DNA of 31,728 bases from Amanita rubescens (lineage: Eukaryota > Basidiomycota > Agaricomycetes > Agaricales > Amanitaceae): positions 1 to 31,728 of the forward strand of contig WION01000575.1 in the NCBI GenBank assembly GCA_015039365.1, written 5' to 3'. The notes beneath the pieces are model-generated. The model was not told the DNA's origin, did not search any database, and was given only the letters and a program-made list of their open reading frames with translations. Each line of letters opens with the position of its first letter. Within the stretch, counting starts at the first letter, position 1. Positions 20,467 through 31,728 of this stretch are shown piece after piece. Both the position numbers and the translations under genes were made by a program.

Positions 20467-23400
20467 TTACACTTCCATGTCGCCTTCCGGTTCACCAGTT
20501 ACTCCGTCTTCATTCCATATGTCCAAGAACTGAAGAGGCGAGTTTGAATACTGCCGCAACATAGAGATAAAGCAGCTTACTCTGTTCTTTTGTGCATCGA
20601 CGTCTAATGATGTCAATATGGGCGTTGTAGCATAAGGTAGTCGTTCCCAAGATATAGGATTTTCGTGCCGTTTTGTAGCTGGCTTATCACCGATGGCACT
20701 CTTCTTCCCTACAACAAATTTGTTACATTTACTGGTGTGGGAGTTTAGCATCCTTGACAAGATACTACAAGAGGGCGGCACTTACTCTTCAGAAAGAGAA
20801 TATAGTGTTTTTAGGTGGGCTTTGAGGAGCATAACCATGGCGATGATGACTGAAGTCCGCATCAAAGGTATCTTGGTCTCATCTAGTGTTTGGGGATCAT
20901 TAATTTGATCTGCGTTATTCTGCGAATTTGACTTTGTCGGACTGCGCAACTGGGCAAGCAGATGCGAAGGAGAAATGAGTTCTAGGACTTGCATGCCTGC
21001 CGTCGACAGAATTGCCGTTAGATGTTTGATAACCGTCAGGACCTCTTCCACCGTCTTGTACTCGAGCGCAGCAAAGTTCTCTGCCATGTATCGTGTAAAG
21101 TCCACGTCATCCTGTCGTGATTCAAGCTTTGTTAAACGAACAAGCCAGAAATGAAACGCACTTGTGAGGACTGATTCAAAGAACTTTCATTGAAGACCTT
21201 GACGAGTGATCTGAGGAAATCTTGTCTTGTCGGCCGCTTCTCACGAACGAGGGAATACCATCGCTGTAGTAATGCGACAGGTGAAGGTTGCAGGCGGAAA
21301 CCTGGGAGATGTAAGAAAGTGCTCTACTTGCTGGGGACGCACGTACCTCGCACGCCATCAGTGCATATCTTCTTTTGATAATCGAATGACGTTCTTGCAC
21401 TGATGGTATAACGTGCATTAAGAAGCGATGCATGTTTAGCATGGAGGATGGCGTGCAATGAACTAGCCCTGTTGCTGATTGTAGGAACAGGACTCGTCTC
21501 GAGTGCAATAATGACGGGGAAGGACTGTCAAAGACATTAATAATTGGATGCCCATCAGGAACCATCAACTTCACCTGCAAAGGATGGGCCAAGCCTTGTC
21601 TGATCGTGAACGTAAGAACGTCAATCGCAGAAGCCTGGACTTGAGCATGCTTGGACAGCGCCGCGTTCAAGATTGGATTCAAGTACCGCTGTACGACAGC
21701 CGAACTGACGCTATGGAATGGTCAACGAAGGGGAATGCCAAAATGCTCAAACCTCCATACCCAGAATCTGCGAAGCCATCCGTGTTCCCGACGAGCTCAT
21801 CCATATTGACATCCGTAGGCTTGTCCTTGTTCTTGGCATTGTCTGCTCTCTGTCAACAAACGTCGCGACGGAAATACTCCAGCATTCACCTTTTTCGTTC
21901 GCGCTATGCTTCTCAGCCTCGGATGCCAGAAAGTCTTGGATGATTCTCAGAACCCGGCCATGCCCTTCTTGGTCCGAGGAGGCAAAGATCGAGTCCATGA
22001 TAGAAGATGACCGTTCGTGGGTCATCAAGGTGGGTTGTGCTCGGAATAGGAAGCCTAGCGTCAAAACTTGGTTTAACGAGAGAGAGATAATGACAGAAAA
22101 GAGACAAACCCAAGCACTGTAGTAGTCGGGCTTGCAATGATATGTTATCGTACTTTTCGTATAATTGAATAAGGCTATTATATGTATGCTCTACAATAGA
22201 GTTCTATGAAACCGTTAGTAATGGCCTGTGACACGTCCCAGATTAGCATACCCGTGATATTGAATCGATTTCGGGCGCCAAAGCTGCGCAGAGTTTCCAT
22301 AAGCGAGTTACACGTTTCAACCATGCACACTCACTTTCGTTCTCGGTCCGGATCCGGTCAAAATCGCAATGTTCTACAAGTAACGACGCGATGAATATAA
22401 CTAATAGCAGGGCCCGCACGTCATTTGATTCCCCGCCTTGGGATTTGGGTCGTCGGATTGCTTGCTGAATGCGACCTTGAATAATCATTGCGTGAGACAC
22501 CGACACGAGAGATTCTCGGACGTAAGGACAAACCATTGCAAGACTTCATTAAATTCACCAGTCGTACGAAGTCGTGCGTAAGGTTTTGCACAACAATGCA
22601 CATGCAAGCAACGGCTTCTTGAAGAACCTTGAACAATGCATCAAATCGGGTCTGCAATGCCTGTTTCGGAAGCTTACATGCGTCCCACCAGTAGAGGGTT
22701 TCAGAATCATAGGCTGCAATGCCGCTTGGAGTTCGTGACCAAACTTGGCTGCCGTCTTGGGCATATGTGGCATGGAAACGCGGAAAATCTTCAGAAGATA
22801 ATCCGATGTTGCCAACTCCTCCGGCTGCGGCGTCAGGTTTGTCAAAATACATCAAAAAGGCGATAAGGATACAGGTACTTACTGTACTGGCATTCTTCAG
22901 ATAAGGAAGTAGCGTAGAGGCATTCGGACCGGACAAGATCGGTGGATAGGCGGCGCCGAAGAGGTAAATTGTCCTGATACAGTTTACTACCGTCTTTCGA
23001 GTGATGTTAGCGTTAGCGTGGTGGTAAGAATGTAAGCTCTTACGAATCCAGGGAGATCTGATGCATCGACCAATCCATCTATCAGCGTTTCGCAAATCTC
23101 TGTATACCTCGTGTGTAATGCGACGGCCTCGTTGCCCTCTTTATCCGCCATAATTTTGTGCAAAATAGTCTCCAAAGGTGATTGCTTGTCCTTGAAGTTG
23201 GCGGCAGTACCCATGATTACGACAACTTTTCCTTGTAACTGACTCTTGTCCTGCGAGGCGTCGTTTGAGACCAAGGTTCGCGATTTGGCCGAACCTTGAG
23301 CCCCAATTGCATTCCCACTTGCGAACCACAATTCCTCAATGGTCTTCGTAGCCAGCTCCTTCACAGAGTCGTCTTCATCTAGCATGCGAAGTACAAGGCG

Positions 23401-26400
23401 TGTTGCAATATCAATACGCCGCTGATGATCCTCCATGGCAAAGTAAAACGATTTGAGCAGCTTAATGACGCGCTTCCGGACGCTCAAACCGGTATCCTAG
23501 ATCGAATAAGATGATGGATGTACGGTAGTCAAGAGTCGCTTACGGCTATACGGTCGGCGATCTTTGCATAATAGTCGCCGGCCACCTCCGGTGAGTCGAC
23601 CATGTACTTGCCGATTAGTTCTACTGCGGCATCACGAACCGCAGGCGAGCTATCGATCAAATGGCTCTCGATCGCCCGACGAACATTGGGCTAACAATAT
23701 GACATCAGTTATTGTATTACGTGTATTTCGTAAATTTACCGTTGACAGGATAGTCGCATCGCTAGTCACGATTTGACCTAGGGCACGAAGAGCCTTGGTA
23801 CGCATGAAGATGGCAGGAGCGTCGAGGGCCAGCAAGATGATATTAAGAATAGGTTGGAACGAACTCTTTAGGATGGAATTCGTCCCAATCTCCTCCGCCA
23901 GCCGGTCAATACGTGCTACTTCCTCTTGCGAGCTAAAGACTGTTGGTTCAGATGAATTCAGTTAGGAAATCGCAGGACCAACCCGATATCGAAGATATCT
24001 GTTCCGGGATCTTTCCAGACCTGTCTTAACGCAACTTTAAGCTTGCTTCCAAGTTCAATCAGCTTGCTTTGGTCCTTCAGGTTCAGATCTTCGTCATGAT
24101 CTGGATCTGTAATCCAGCCGTTCACCTGTCGCAATGCGTTTGCCAGCTCCTGGCCAAACGTAGCGGCTGTTAGCTCCCTTGCGCTCTATCACAGTGGTTA
24201 GCCGCTTTCTAAAGCGAGGAATAAAAGGTCCCTACATCATATGCTTGATCTTCGGATGATCGTTTACAGAGGTGGGTAGACAGTTCCTTGTGCGAACACA
24301 AGAGCTTATCAAATCCTCTAATATCGACACTGGAGACGATCTACACATTCCATTTTCAAAAAAAAGAGGAAAAACGTGATGATATCGGACCACACACCTC
24401 GTCCAATGACTTCAATGCCGAACTCTTGCCTTTCTCGCGCCCACTGTCCGGCTTTGTTGACGAGTGGTTCTGACGCACGTTAAGCATACTCGAGCGTATC
24501 TTCGCAGCAACTACGCCTAAATGGTCAAGAGCAATAGTCTTTGCTGCGTTGGTACTCTCGGACTGCTGGCTGTTTGAAGTCTTGACGTCGTCCAAAGAGG
24601 ATACCTGCCGAATAGTTTCACTTATGGTCACACTATATAAATTATGAATGACGTACCATATACTTGCACGCTATGCTTAATAGCAAACTTGCGGCAGGCC
24701 ATTCGGGCCAATATAGCACGACGAGAAGGTCAGAAATGAGATTATCGAAGATGGTGCGATACTCTGCTTCATTCGTATTCTTTACCGTTTTGCTTTTGCC
24801 GGACCTTTGTGTCAGGAACAGTACAATAGCTTTTGCGGCTTTGGTCGCACTATCCAATCCGGACGCATACAATCGGAGTTCCTGCATAATAATGTAAGGT
24901 CGTTCCAATAGATGAAAAGGATAAATGGCATACCTCTTGGTCATGTTCATCCAAGAAACTCTCCTCCGGCTGTACCCTCCGACCTTGAGACTGACTCTCG
25001 GAGAAGCTCTCCTGACGGCGAAGCGCAACGGCATGCTGCCTTGCTTTCTCAATCCTGCGTGCCTCAACGCAGACGTCGTGCGCCGACGTTTGCACCAACT
25101 GCAATAAGAGAGCCGACACAGTTCTTATCGAGCGCCCGTCTCGCAATCTGTACCTATATCAGACATTGCGCCAAAAAAAAAAACTGAATGTAGTAACTCA
25201 CCGGAACTGCCCCGCCTTCTGTTTCGTGTCGGACAACTTGATCAGAGAGTTCAGGATCTCCTCGATGATCCAGGATCGTTGATCTTCATGATTTGCAAAG
25301 ATCTATCGTATCATAGTCAGAAAAACATTCAAGTAAACGTTATAGTAGCCAGCTTACCGTCCTAATGAGTGACAACGCATCGAGTCTCAACCCTCTCATT
25401 GCGCTCTTGCCGAATGTCCTGATAACAACATTCTCTTTTTCCCCTTTGTCTCGCCGCTTTCCTTTTTCCTTTTCGACGTCTCCATCTCCTCCACCATCTC
25501 CTGATTCGACAACAAAAAAGGGTCCAATAGCAATGTATACCGCCTGAATGATGATGGTATCTGACATTGTTATGCTCCCTGCATTGATGAGATTGTTGAC
25601 GCGAGGAAGCACAGAAGAGAGCGCCTGAAAAATTTCACTGATCTGACGCCGATAGCCCTGCGAATGGCCAGAGGAATTCTTGACAATGTGCCGCAACGAG
25701 GGAGCCACGTTAGTGAGCGCAGCAGAGGTCGCTTCGACGAATGGATAGATAATCTTCGTTAGTTGGTTCTTGATCGTAGCAAGGCAAGCCGTAATGAGCT
25801 CTTCAGCGTACAGCTAACACCCGAAATTAGCACGGCAAGAACGATTCTTATCACATATCTTACCTGCTTTGGTAACCTGTCGCTGGCCAACAATGCGATG
25901 CAGCAGTCAGCAGCGAGGACGCTATCCCTGGCTACCTCCAACGTCTTGGTCAAATGCCCATGATCTGTCTCTTGCATCTCGTGATCTCTTTCTCTTCTTC
26001 CCTGACTATCTTCCTCGATCTCATAAGCCATGGAAGCATCCTCTCCGTCTTCTCTGGGTGTCTGAGATTTGGACCTCCTCTCCGCCTTCTTTCCGCTTGC
26101 TTTCTTCTTTCTTGGCGATGCCGTTCCCTCTCTGCCACTCGGTTGGGCTACAAAAGACGCCGTCGCAAAAGGATCCAAATCCTCTCCGGCTTTCACGCTC
26201 CTCTCGAGCATTTTCAATAGCCTCGACAGCATTTGCGTTTCTATCTCCGTCATGCGGCCCCTACTTCTTGGCGTGTTTAACGCAGCGCTTCCAGGTACGT
26301 TGCCCGCAGTAGTCTTACTCATGTCGCGTTTCGTAGGGCGTGTTACGTGTCCAATGTAATGTGTCAATTTACGGACAACACTAGGGGCAAGGAGAGGGCG

Positions 26401-28095
26401 AGAATAATCAGTCCCCAAATGTGAAAAGAACTCGGCAGGCAGGTCCGCCGTATCAGAAATGTCAGCAGGTAAAGAATCTTCAGCTTCGAAAATATCTTCA
26501 ATCAATGATGAGAGCTTCTCGAGCGGCGCTAAGAGAGGATTGTCAGAGAGTATACGACGAGACGGGCAGGGTGACAACTTACGTCTCTCATCTCTATCTC
26601 CAGTTCGTCTAGCCGTGGATTTGGTCGCGCTCTTATAGTTGACTCTATGTAGCGTTGGGCTATCATCTTCCGAGCCGTACCCTCCGAACTCAGGCGTACC
26701 GTCCGCCTTCAGGGGCCACATCTTCCCATTTTTGACTGGGGATCCTTTCCTAGATGACGTAGGTGTTTTTAGGTATGACGGCAAAGGAGGAACCGAAATG
26801 TACGCGAGAACCATTTTCTTGCGCGTGGACGACGTTGGTGTGCTTGGTGATTGATTCTCCGGTGTCACGAGAGTGACCTCGCTCTTGTTGGACTTGTTAG
26901 AAGGCGTGGTCGGAGGTAGAATGGACTGCTTGAGCGGGGATGTCTGTCCGGGCACTTTCTTGGATGTTATTGCGCGAGACGCTTCCGCGGTGTGTGATTT
27001 GAGAAGCTGTATACGTTTAATGGACGGTGAATCGATTTCCGCTAACGCTTTCCGTTTACGAGGCGTCGCGGTCAAGGGAGAGTTATTGGCACTGGACATT
27101 AGTCTTATGGGGTCGGGACTCGATTGCAACGGAGGAGTGTGAACACCAACGGGTTGAATGATGATGTCGTTCTCTGTCAGTTCTCTGATTTGACGGGTCT
27201 TTTGTGAAAGAAAATCGTTGAAGAATGCAGGCGAGTCTTCTGGCTTGTACAGTCTCGGTTGTTGTCTCTGTTCCTGCGGCGAGAGAAGAGGCGCCGAAGC
27301 GAATCCTGTCCTCAGAACGTGGCTTTGGGGATGCTTTGGAGGCGGAAGCGTAGGTTGAGAAAGGGGTTTTTGGATGACCTGAGACTGTACTTGACGAGGG
27401 GGTTCAGGCACTCCGAGGGCAAATGCAAGCGAAGACGAAGCTGACGGAGGCGGAGGAGTCGGATATGCGGAACCTGGTGCAGCGCGCTGAATCACAGACT
27501 GCGCGAAGGGCGTTGGATGGTAATTCGACGATACTGGATGATGAGACCAAGGGTAATACGTTGTCGAGTGTGAGTAGCGGCTAGTCTCCCATCAACGAAC
27601 TCATATATGCACAGTTAAGAATAACGTACGAAGAAGATTGGTCTCCCAACAACCTGACAGCGTCATTTCTAGTGCCTTCCCAATATCCTCCATCATTAGT
27701 AGGGACTTGCGACCCGGAGATATACGATAGTTCCTGTGCATACTCTGTATACGGCGGAGGATTTGGTTCCCGCGCATATACGGGTGCATGATAATATCCC
27801 TGCTGCATAAATGTTGGTGGTGTAGCAGTGAAGGTCATGTTACTGAGGTGTCTTGCAACTGTGTAAGGAGTAAGATTAGGAGTGCAATACAAGACATCAT
27901 ATGCGATATACCATGAGCAGTTGGCGTCGCAGACGCGGGAGGATATACGGCTAAAAGACCTTGAGCATCATGTACCGAATCTAAGGCCGCAGAGGAATGA
28001 TCCGGCGAGCGCTGCTGCGGCTGTTGATGATGATAATAATAATTTGAGCTAGCCTGTTGTTGGTTTCTGTACCAGCCGTGACCACCATTGTCCAT
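20467..28095 (-). CDS. SCC2: Cohesin loading factor Scc2/Mis4 (NIPBL, Nipped-B)
   Basis: Twenty-eight exons, 2,082 residues, every phase consistent. Exons 1-8: 28095-27912, 27858-27630, 27580-26583, 26528-25864, 25813-25358, 25302-25202, 25153-24934, 24881-24657. Exons 9-16: 24604-24398, 24340-24236, 24185-23983, 23932-23740, 23690-23544, 23496-23044, 22993-22883, 22824-22678. Exons 17-24: 22627-22534, 22475-22335, 22283-22252, 22203-22110, 22054-21890, 21845-21761, 21710-21575, 21524-21347. Exons 25-28: 21301-21162, 21111-20786, 20731-20581, 20529-20467. With Scc4 this protein loads cohesin onto chromatin and stimulates its ATPase. It has a disordered N-terminus (Gln/Pro/Tyr-rich, then Ser/Lys/Pro) followed by HEAT repeats. 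Diagnostic blocks are [33 protein letters not shown] (near 1279-1291), [43 protein letters not shown] and the tail [13 protein letters not shown]. The acceptor of exon 22 (AGAGAG) is the least certain junction. Confidence 0.93.
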
Positions 28096-28315
28096 GACAG
28101 TGAACGGAAAGCTGAGAGCGGAACGAGCGCCTGGCTTCCCAAATAAATGCGCGACGCGTGCACTGGAGTAGAATGCGTCACGCAATGTGACGTCACGACG
28201 TGACAGGGGGAACGGCAAGACGATGGCTGGTAAAAATTCACGCACGCCAGTCCTATTTCTGATGCAGAGTTTGTCTAACGTGTCCAGGACAATCCAGCCA
28301 AAAATCCCATAGAAC
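28096..28315. promoter_or_regulatory. Bidirectional promoter shared by SCC2 and the DHR2-like helicase
   Basis: Only 220 bases separate the two start codons. A perfect TGACGTCA palindrome (CRE/ATF-type site) lies at 28188-28195, flanked by GCGTCA at 28175-28180 and GACGTGACA at about 28197-28205. An ACGCGT lies at 28154-28159, the core of the MluI cell-cycle box bound by MBF in yeasts. Binding by fungal factors here is inference. Confidence 0.5.
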
Positions 28316-31017
28316 ATGCTAAAATCACCGCCATCGTCACCGCTGAAGAGCGTTCATCTCGGCGACAAATTTCACAAACACCATAAACGGAAGGCGTCGC
28401 ACGACGAGGAGAACCGTCACAGAAAGCCTGTGAAAGTCAACGGGACGTTACATATTCCGCACGGTCTTTTAAACGGTCGGAAACACAAGAAAGCGCGGCA
28501 TTCTTATGGAGGAGATGCCGAACCAAACGGTTTGGTTAACGGGATGAAATCTAGCTCACCCGGAGGCATAAAATTTAAGGCTTTGCAAGAGCAGCGCAAG
28601 CAGCTGCCCATTGCAAAAGGTTTGTTGATAGTTTTAGTAACCTTACGTTGCTAACGCAAGTGAAATAGGCAGAGAAGCCCTTATCGAGGAAATACGCAAA
28701 AACGAAGTGACCGTCCTTATCGGGGAAACAGGGTCTGGAAAAACAACGCGTACGTCTCCTCTTCGTGTGTGAATGATCCAGTTTCGCTTAATTTTTCCTC
28801 AAGAGGTTCCTCAATACCTGCTAGAGTCCGGCATATCAGGCCCAGGCATTATCGCCGTCACACAACCTCGCCGAGTGGCTGCTACCACTCTTGCCTCACG
28901 CGTCGCTCTCGAACAAAATGGATCCTCCGTCGGGAAACTCGTCGGTTACTCTGTCCGTTTCGACGAAAAATACAGTCCCGAAACGCGCATCAAGTACATG
29001 ACAGACGGCATGATCGTGCAAGAACTATTGTCCGATCCATTGTTAAGCAGATACAGCGTGGTAATTGTGGATGAGGCGCACGAAAGGACACTAAGAACGG
29101 ATCTATTGCTAGCTAATTTGAAAACGATATTAAAAAAACGGAGAGGGGGGACACGAGAAGGCAAGGGGAAAGGGAAATGGAAGGAAGATGGCCCTGGACC
29201 GCTTAAAATTGTGGTGATGAGCGCCACACTAGACGCTGGAAAATTCAGCAAGTTTTTTCACGAGTACGTGCCCACTCGAACTGCCTAATCGACTCGCCTA
29301 ACCATGTGGAATCCAAAGTGCCAAAATTCTTTATATCAAAGGACGCCAACACCCAGTCAAAATATTTCACTCCACACAAGGGCAACCAGATTACGTAGAC
29401 GCAGCGATGAGAACATTTTTTCAGATACACACAGACCAACCTTCAGGCGATGTTTTGATATTCTTACCAGGTGAGCGGCGTTAGTTTATCCCCATGTGCA
29501 TAACATAATTTCTGTTAAAGGGCAAGAAGACATTGATTCCCTTGAAAAATCCATCCAACTCTTTGCCAACCGCCTACCTCAGGACAAGATGCAGGTCCTG
29601 ATCACACCCATGTACGCAGCCCAATCACCTGGGGCAAATGCCAAAGTATTTGCCACTACACCTTCAGACACACGAAAATGTATACTAGCCACCAACATTG
29701 CTGAAACCTCCATCACTATCCCTGGCGTGAAATACGTCATTGACACCGGAAAATGTAAAGAAAAGCGCTACCTAGCGCGCGATACTGGGGGAGGTGTGTT
29801 TTTTTTCAATTTTCTCCCCTTCGCGCCTTGAGCTAATTCCGATATGGAGGTTTCGACACCCTCCTGACAAGAGACATTACCAAATCGTCTGCGATGCAAC
29901 GAACAGGCCGTGCAGGCCGTGAAGGTCCCGGATTTTGTTTCCGGCTTTATACCGAAGAATCCTTCAACAACATGCCCGTATCCCCAGAACCAGAAATAAT
30001 GCGCATTAGCCTGACATCCAGCATTCTCAAACTAAAATGTTTAGATCAGGATCTAGAAGATTTAGATCTCATGGACAAACCAGACCAAGATTCAAGTACG
30101 TTTTCGTCTACGTTGCTCTGTCTCGAAGCACAACTGACCTTCTCCACCCAGTAATCTCGGCTCTCAAAACTCTATGGCTGCTCTCCGCTTTGGATAATTC
30201 AAAGCGGCTGACAGAAATGGGTCGTCAAATGGCGCTATTCCCGCTTGAACCAACGCACGCGCGTTCCATTCTGGCATCGCACGAATACGGTTGCGCACCT
30301 CAAGTTTTATCAATCATCTCTATATTATCGGCATCGTCGAAGTTATTTGTCGACGTGTCAGGGCAGAGGGAAAATGCGGCGGAAGCTAGAAAGGCTTTCG
30401 TTAACATTAGAGGAGACCATCTGACCATTTTGAATGTGGTCAGAGCGTACGAAGACGTATGCCGCGGTCAAGAACAGGAAGGACCGGGGAAGGAGGATGA
30501 TGTTACGGGAGATGATGGCTACGTGAAGAAAAAGGGAAAGGGCAAAGGAAAAGCAGAACGAAAAGAATGGTGTCGGAGGTATTGGGTGAACGAGAGGACG
30601 TTAATTGAAGCCAGGGAGATTCGGAAACAATTACAAGGCGCCTGTGACCGTCTTGGGTGGACAGAAAACTTACGCGATATCGGTGGGAGTGGGGAGAAGG
30701 ACGAAGAAAACATTCTATTGTCTATGGGATCTGGCCTGGTACAAAATTCCGCTTTTTTGCAGCCCGATGGAACCTACAAGCAAACGATGGGTCGTTCGAT
30801 TGTGAAGATCCATCCAGGGTCTGTATTGGCAGAGAAAAAAGTGCCGGCCATCGTTTATGACGAGTTGGTGAGTGTCAAAAAAAAAAAATCAAGATCCATC
30901 CAAATGCTAAGATTGGGATTGTAGATTTATACGAACCAGATATATGCTCGAGGAGTGTCTGCTATACCCCGTAGTTTCTTTGCGACGTATAGCGCTTTGA
31001 ATCAGAGGAAAGCATAG
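28316..31017 (+). CDS. DHR2: DEAH-box RNA helicase, Dhr2/DHX33-like
   Basis: Eight exons: 28316-28619, 28669-28749, 28804-29263, 29319-29470, 29521-29793, 29850-30095, 30152-30867 and 30925-31017. They give 774 residues. A basic, Lys/His-rich nucleolar-type N-terminus (about 1-95) precedes the helicase core. Motif I is [10 protein letters not shown] (120-129), motif Ia TQPRRVAA, motif II DEAH (218-221), motif III SAT, motif [12 protein letters not shown] and motif [10 protein letters not shown]. The winged-helix/ratchet region ([27 protein letters not shown]) and OB-fold domain follow, with a Lys/Gly-rich insert near [15 protein letters not shown]. Length and the short N-terminus fit Dhr2 and human DHX33, which act in rRNA processing and small-subunit biogenesis, better than the spliceosomal Prp2/16/22 helicases. 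Exon 7 is followed by an intron with a run of 12 A. The racemase gene starts 97 bases downstream on the same strand. Confidence 0.9.
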
Positions 31018-31114
31018 TTACCACTAGTGCAAAATATAGTACTTCCTAACGCGTTTCAATCTAATTTACACGTACCATGCCTTCTTTTTGCCACCCAAGT
31101 CGAGAAACAAACTC

Positions 31115-31728
31115 ATGTCTGTATCTTTGCTCATTGTCAACCCGAACTCCTCTCAACCGTAACGGACGGCTTGGAGTCTAGCTTACGACCCTACATTCCT
31201 CCGGGTGTTACTCTAACCTTTTACACGGGACCTAAGGAATCTCCGTTATCCATCAACAACATCACAGATGAGATCCTATCCTCCGCCGTCTGCTTTAAAG
31301 ACCTGCAAGAAGGGGGTCTTTTGGACAAATACGATGGATTCTTGATCTGCTGTTGTACGTTTGTACATACATTATCTCTATCGCCATTGACTTCTAATCA
31401 CCTCTAACGTAGTCTCTGACCACCCATTGATCCACATGCTACGTGAGACGCTCAGTTTCAAGCCTATCGTCGGAATCCTAGAGTCCGCCATAACTCGATC
31501 CCTTCTCATCGGCAAGCGATTTGGGATCATCACCACGGGATCAGGCTACATGTACGAGCGATACAACGAGGTCCAGTCGTTCATGGGTGCCAAATCTGAG
31601 AGGTTTGCAGGGTACATTCCTACTGGACTAGGAGTTGTCGAGTTGAGGGTCGGTGACCGGGATCACGTACAATTGGAGATGAAAAAGTCCAGCATCAGAT
31701 GTGCAGAAGCTGGAGCGGATGTGATAGT
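31115..31728 (+). CDS. Hydantoin/Asp-Glu racemase family protein (Dcg1-like), partial, possible frameshift
   Basis: Exons 31115-31354 and 31412 onward; the gene runs off the window. Family members racemise hydantoins or amino acids with a two-cysteine mechanism, and yeast Dcg1 is linked to allantoin use. The ATG at 31115 opens with SLLIVNPNSS, the family's N-terminal signature. The following VTDGLESSL, DGFLICCFSDHPL (containing the first catalytic-type Cys across the splice), KPIVGILESA, KRFGIITTGSG and RFAGYIPTGLGVVEL are clear. NPNSSQP and VTDGLE are in different frames: the sequence reads CCGTAACG where CCGGTAACG would keep one frame, and the first frame stops at 31160-31162. This is either a one-base deletion or a sequence error. 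The intron 31355-31411 (GTACGT..GTAG) is in phase. The second catalytic Cys lies near RCAEAGADVI at the edge. Confidence 0.72.

Noticed and set aside
1..31728. CRISPR arrays, rRNA genes, plasmid origins
   Set aside because: None seen. The intron-rich gene structure is nuclear fungal, where CRISPR arrays are not expected.

Overview
The window looks like a chromosomal segment of a filamentous basidiomycete, probably an Agaricomycete. This is an inference from very dense, short spliceosomal introns (43-61 bases in almost all cases), many exons per gene (28 in the SCC2 gene), compact head-to-head promoters, and protein families typical of mushroom-forming fungi. All exon structures below were assembled by hand from GT..AG signals, reading-frame phase and family motifs. 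No transcript evidence was available.

Layout. 1-4560: a tandem duplication of an intronless, membrane-anchored A1 aspartic-peptidase-like gene. Both copies keep the two catalytic aspartates but have lost the glycine of each DTG triad. 4680-6479 and 11322-13054 (both minus strand): two cyclopropane-fatty-acid-synthase-like methyltransferase genes with identical seven-exon architecture. The first has an intact active site. The second has an open frame but has lost several catalytic motifs. Between them lie a protein-kinase-like/aminoglycoside-phosphotransferase-like gene with a probable one-base frameshift (7044-8117) and an AT-rich, gene-free island (about 8505-10469). That island carries CTGGC-rich inverted repeats, a 168-base stretch with no G on the plus strand, and a tRNA-like (SINE-type) promoter module.

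14566-16151: a short-chain dehydrogenase whose first exon encodes a U1/C2H2-type zinc finger, followed by what looks like half a WW domain, recalling animal WWOX. 17259-19136 (minus): a nine-exon MFS transporter with one GC-AG intron. 19461-20021: a serine/proline-rich protein I do not recognise. 20467-28095 (minus): the cohesin loader Scc2/Mis4/NIPBL, 28 exons and 2,082 residues. 28316-31017: a DEAH-box RNA helicase of the Dhr2/DHX33 type, sharing a 220-base promoter with SCC2. 31115 to the end: a hydantoin/Asp-Glu racemase (Dcg1-like), cut by the window edge and apparently frameshifted near its start.

How the genes relate. The right third (SCC2, DHR2) is conserved housekeeping content. The left half is accessory: duplicated, diverging or broken genes around a repeat island. 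I see no operon-like or biosynthetic cluster logic. Most unusual are the paired loss of active-site motifs in duplicated enzymes and the zinc finger/WW-like/SDR fusion. The two one-base frame breaks (about 7942 and 31158) may be real decay or sequencing indels.
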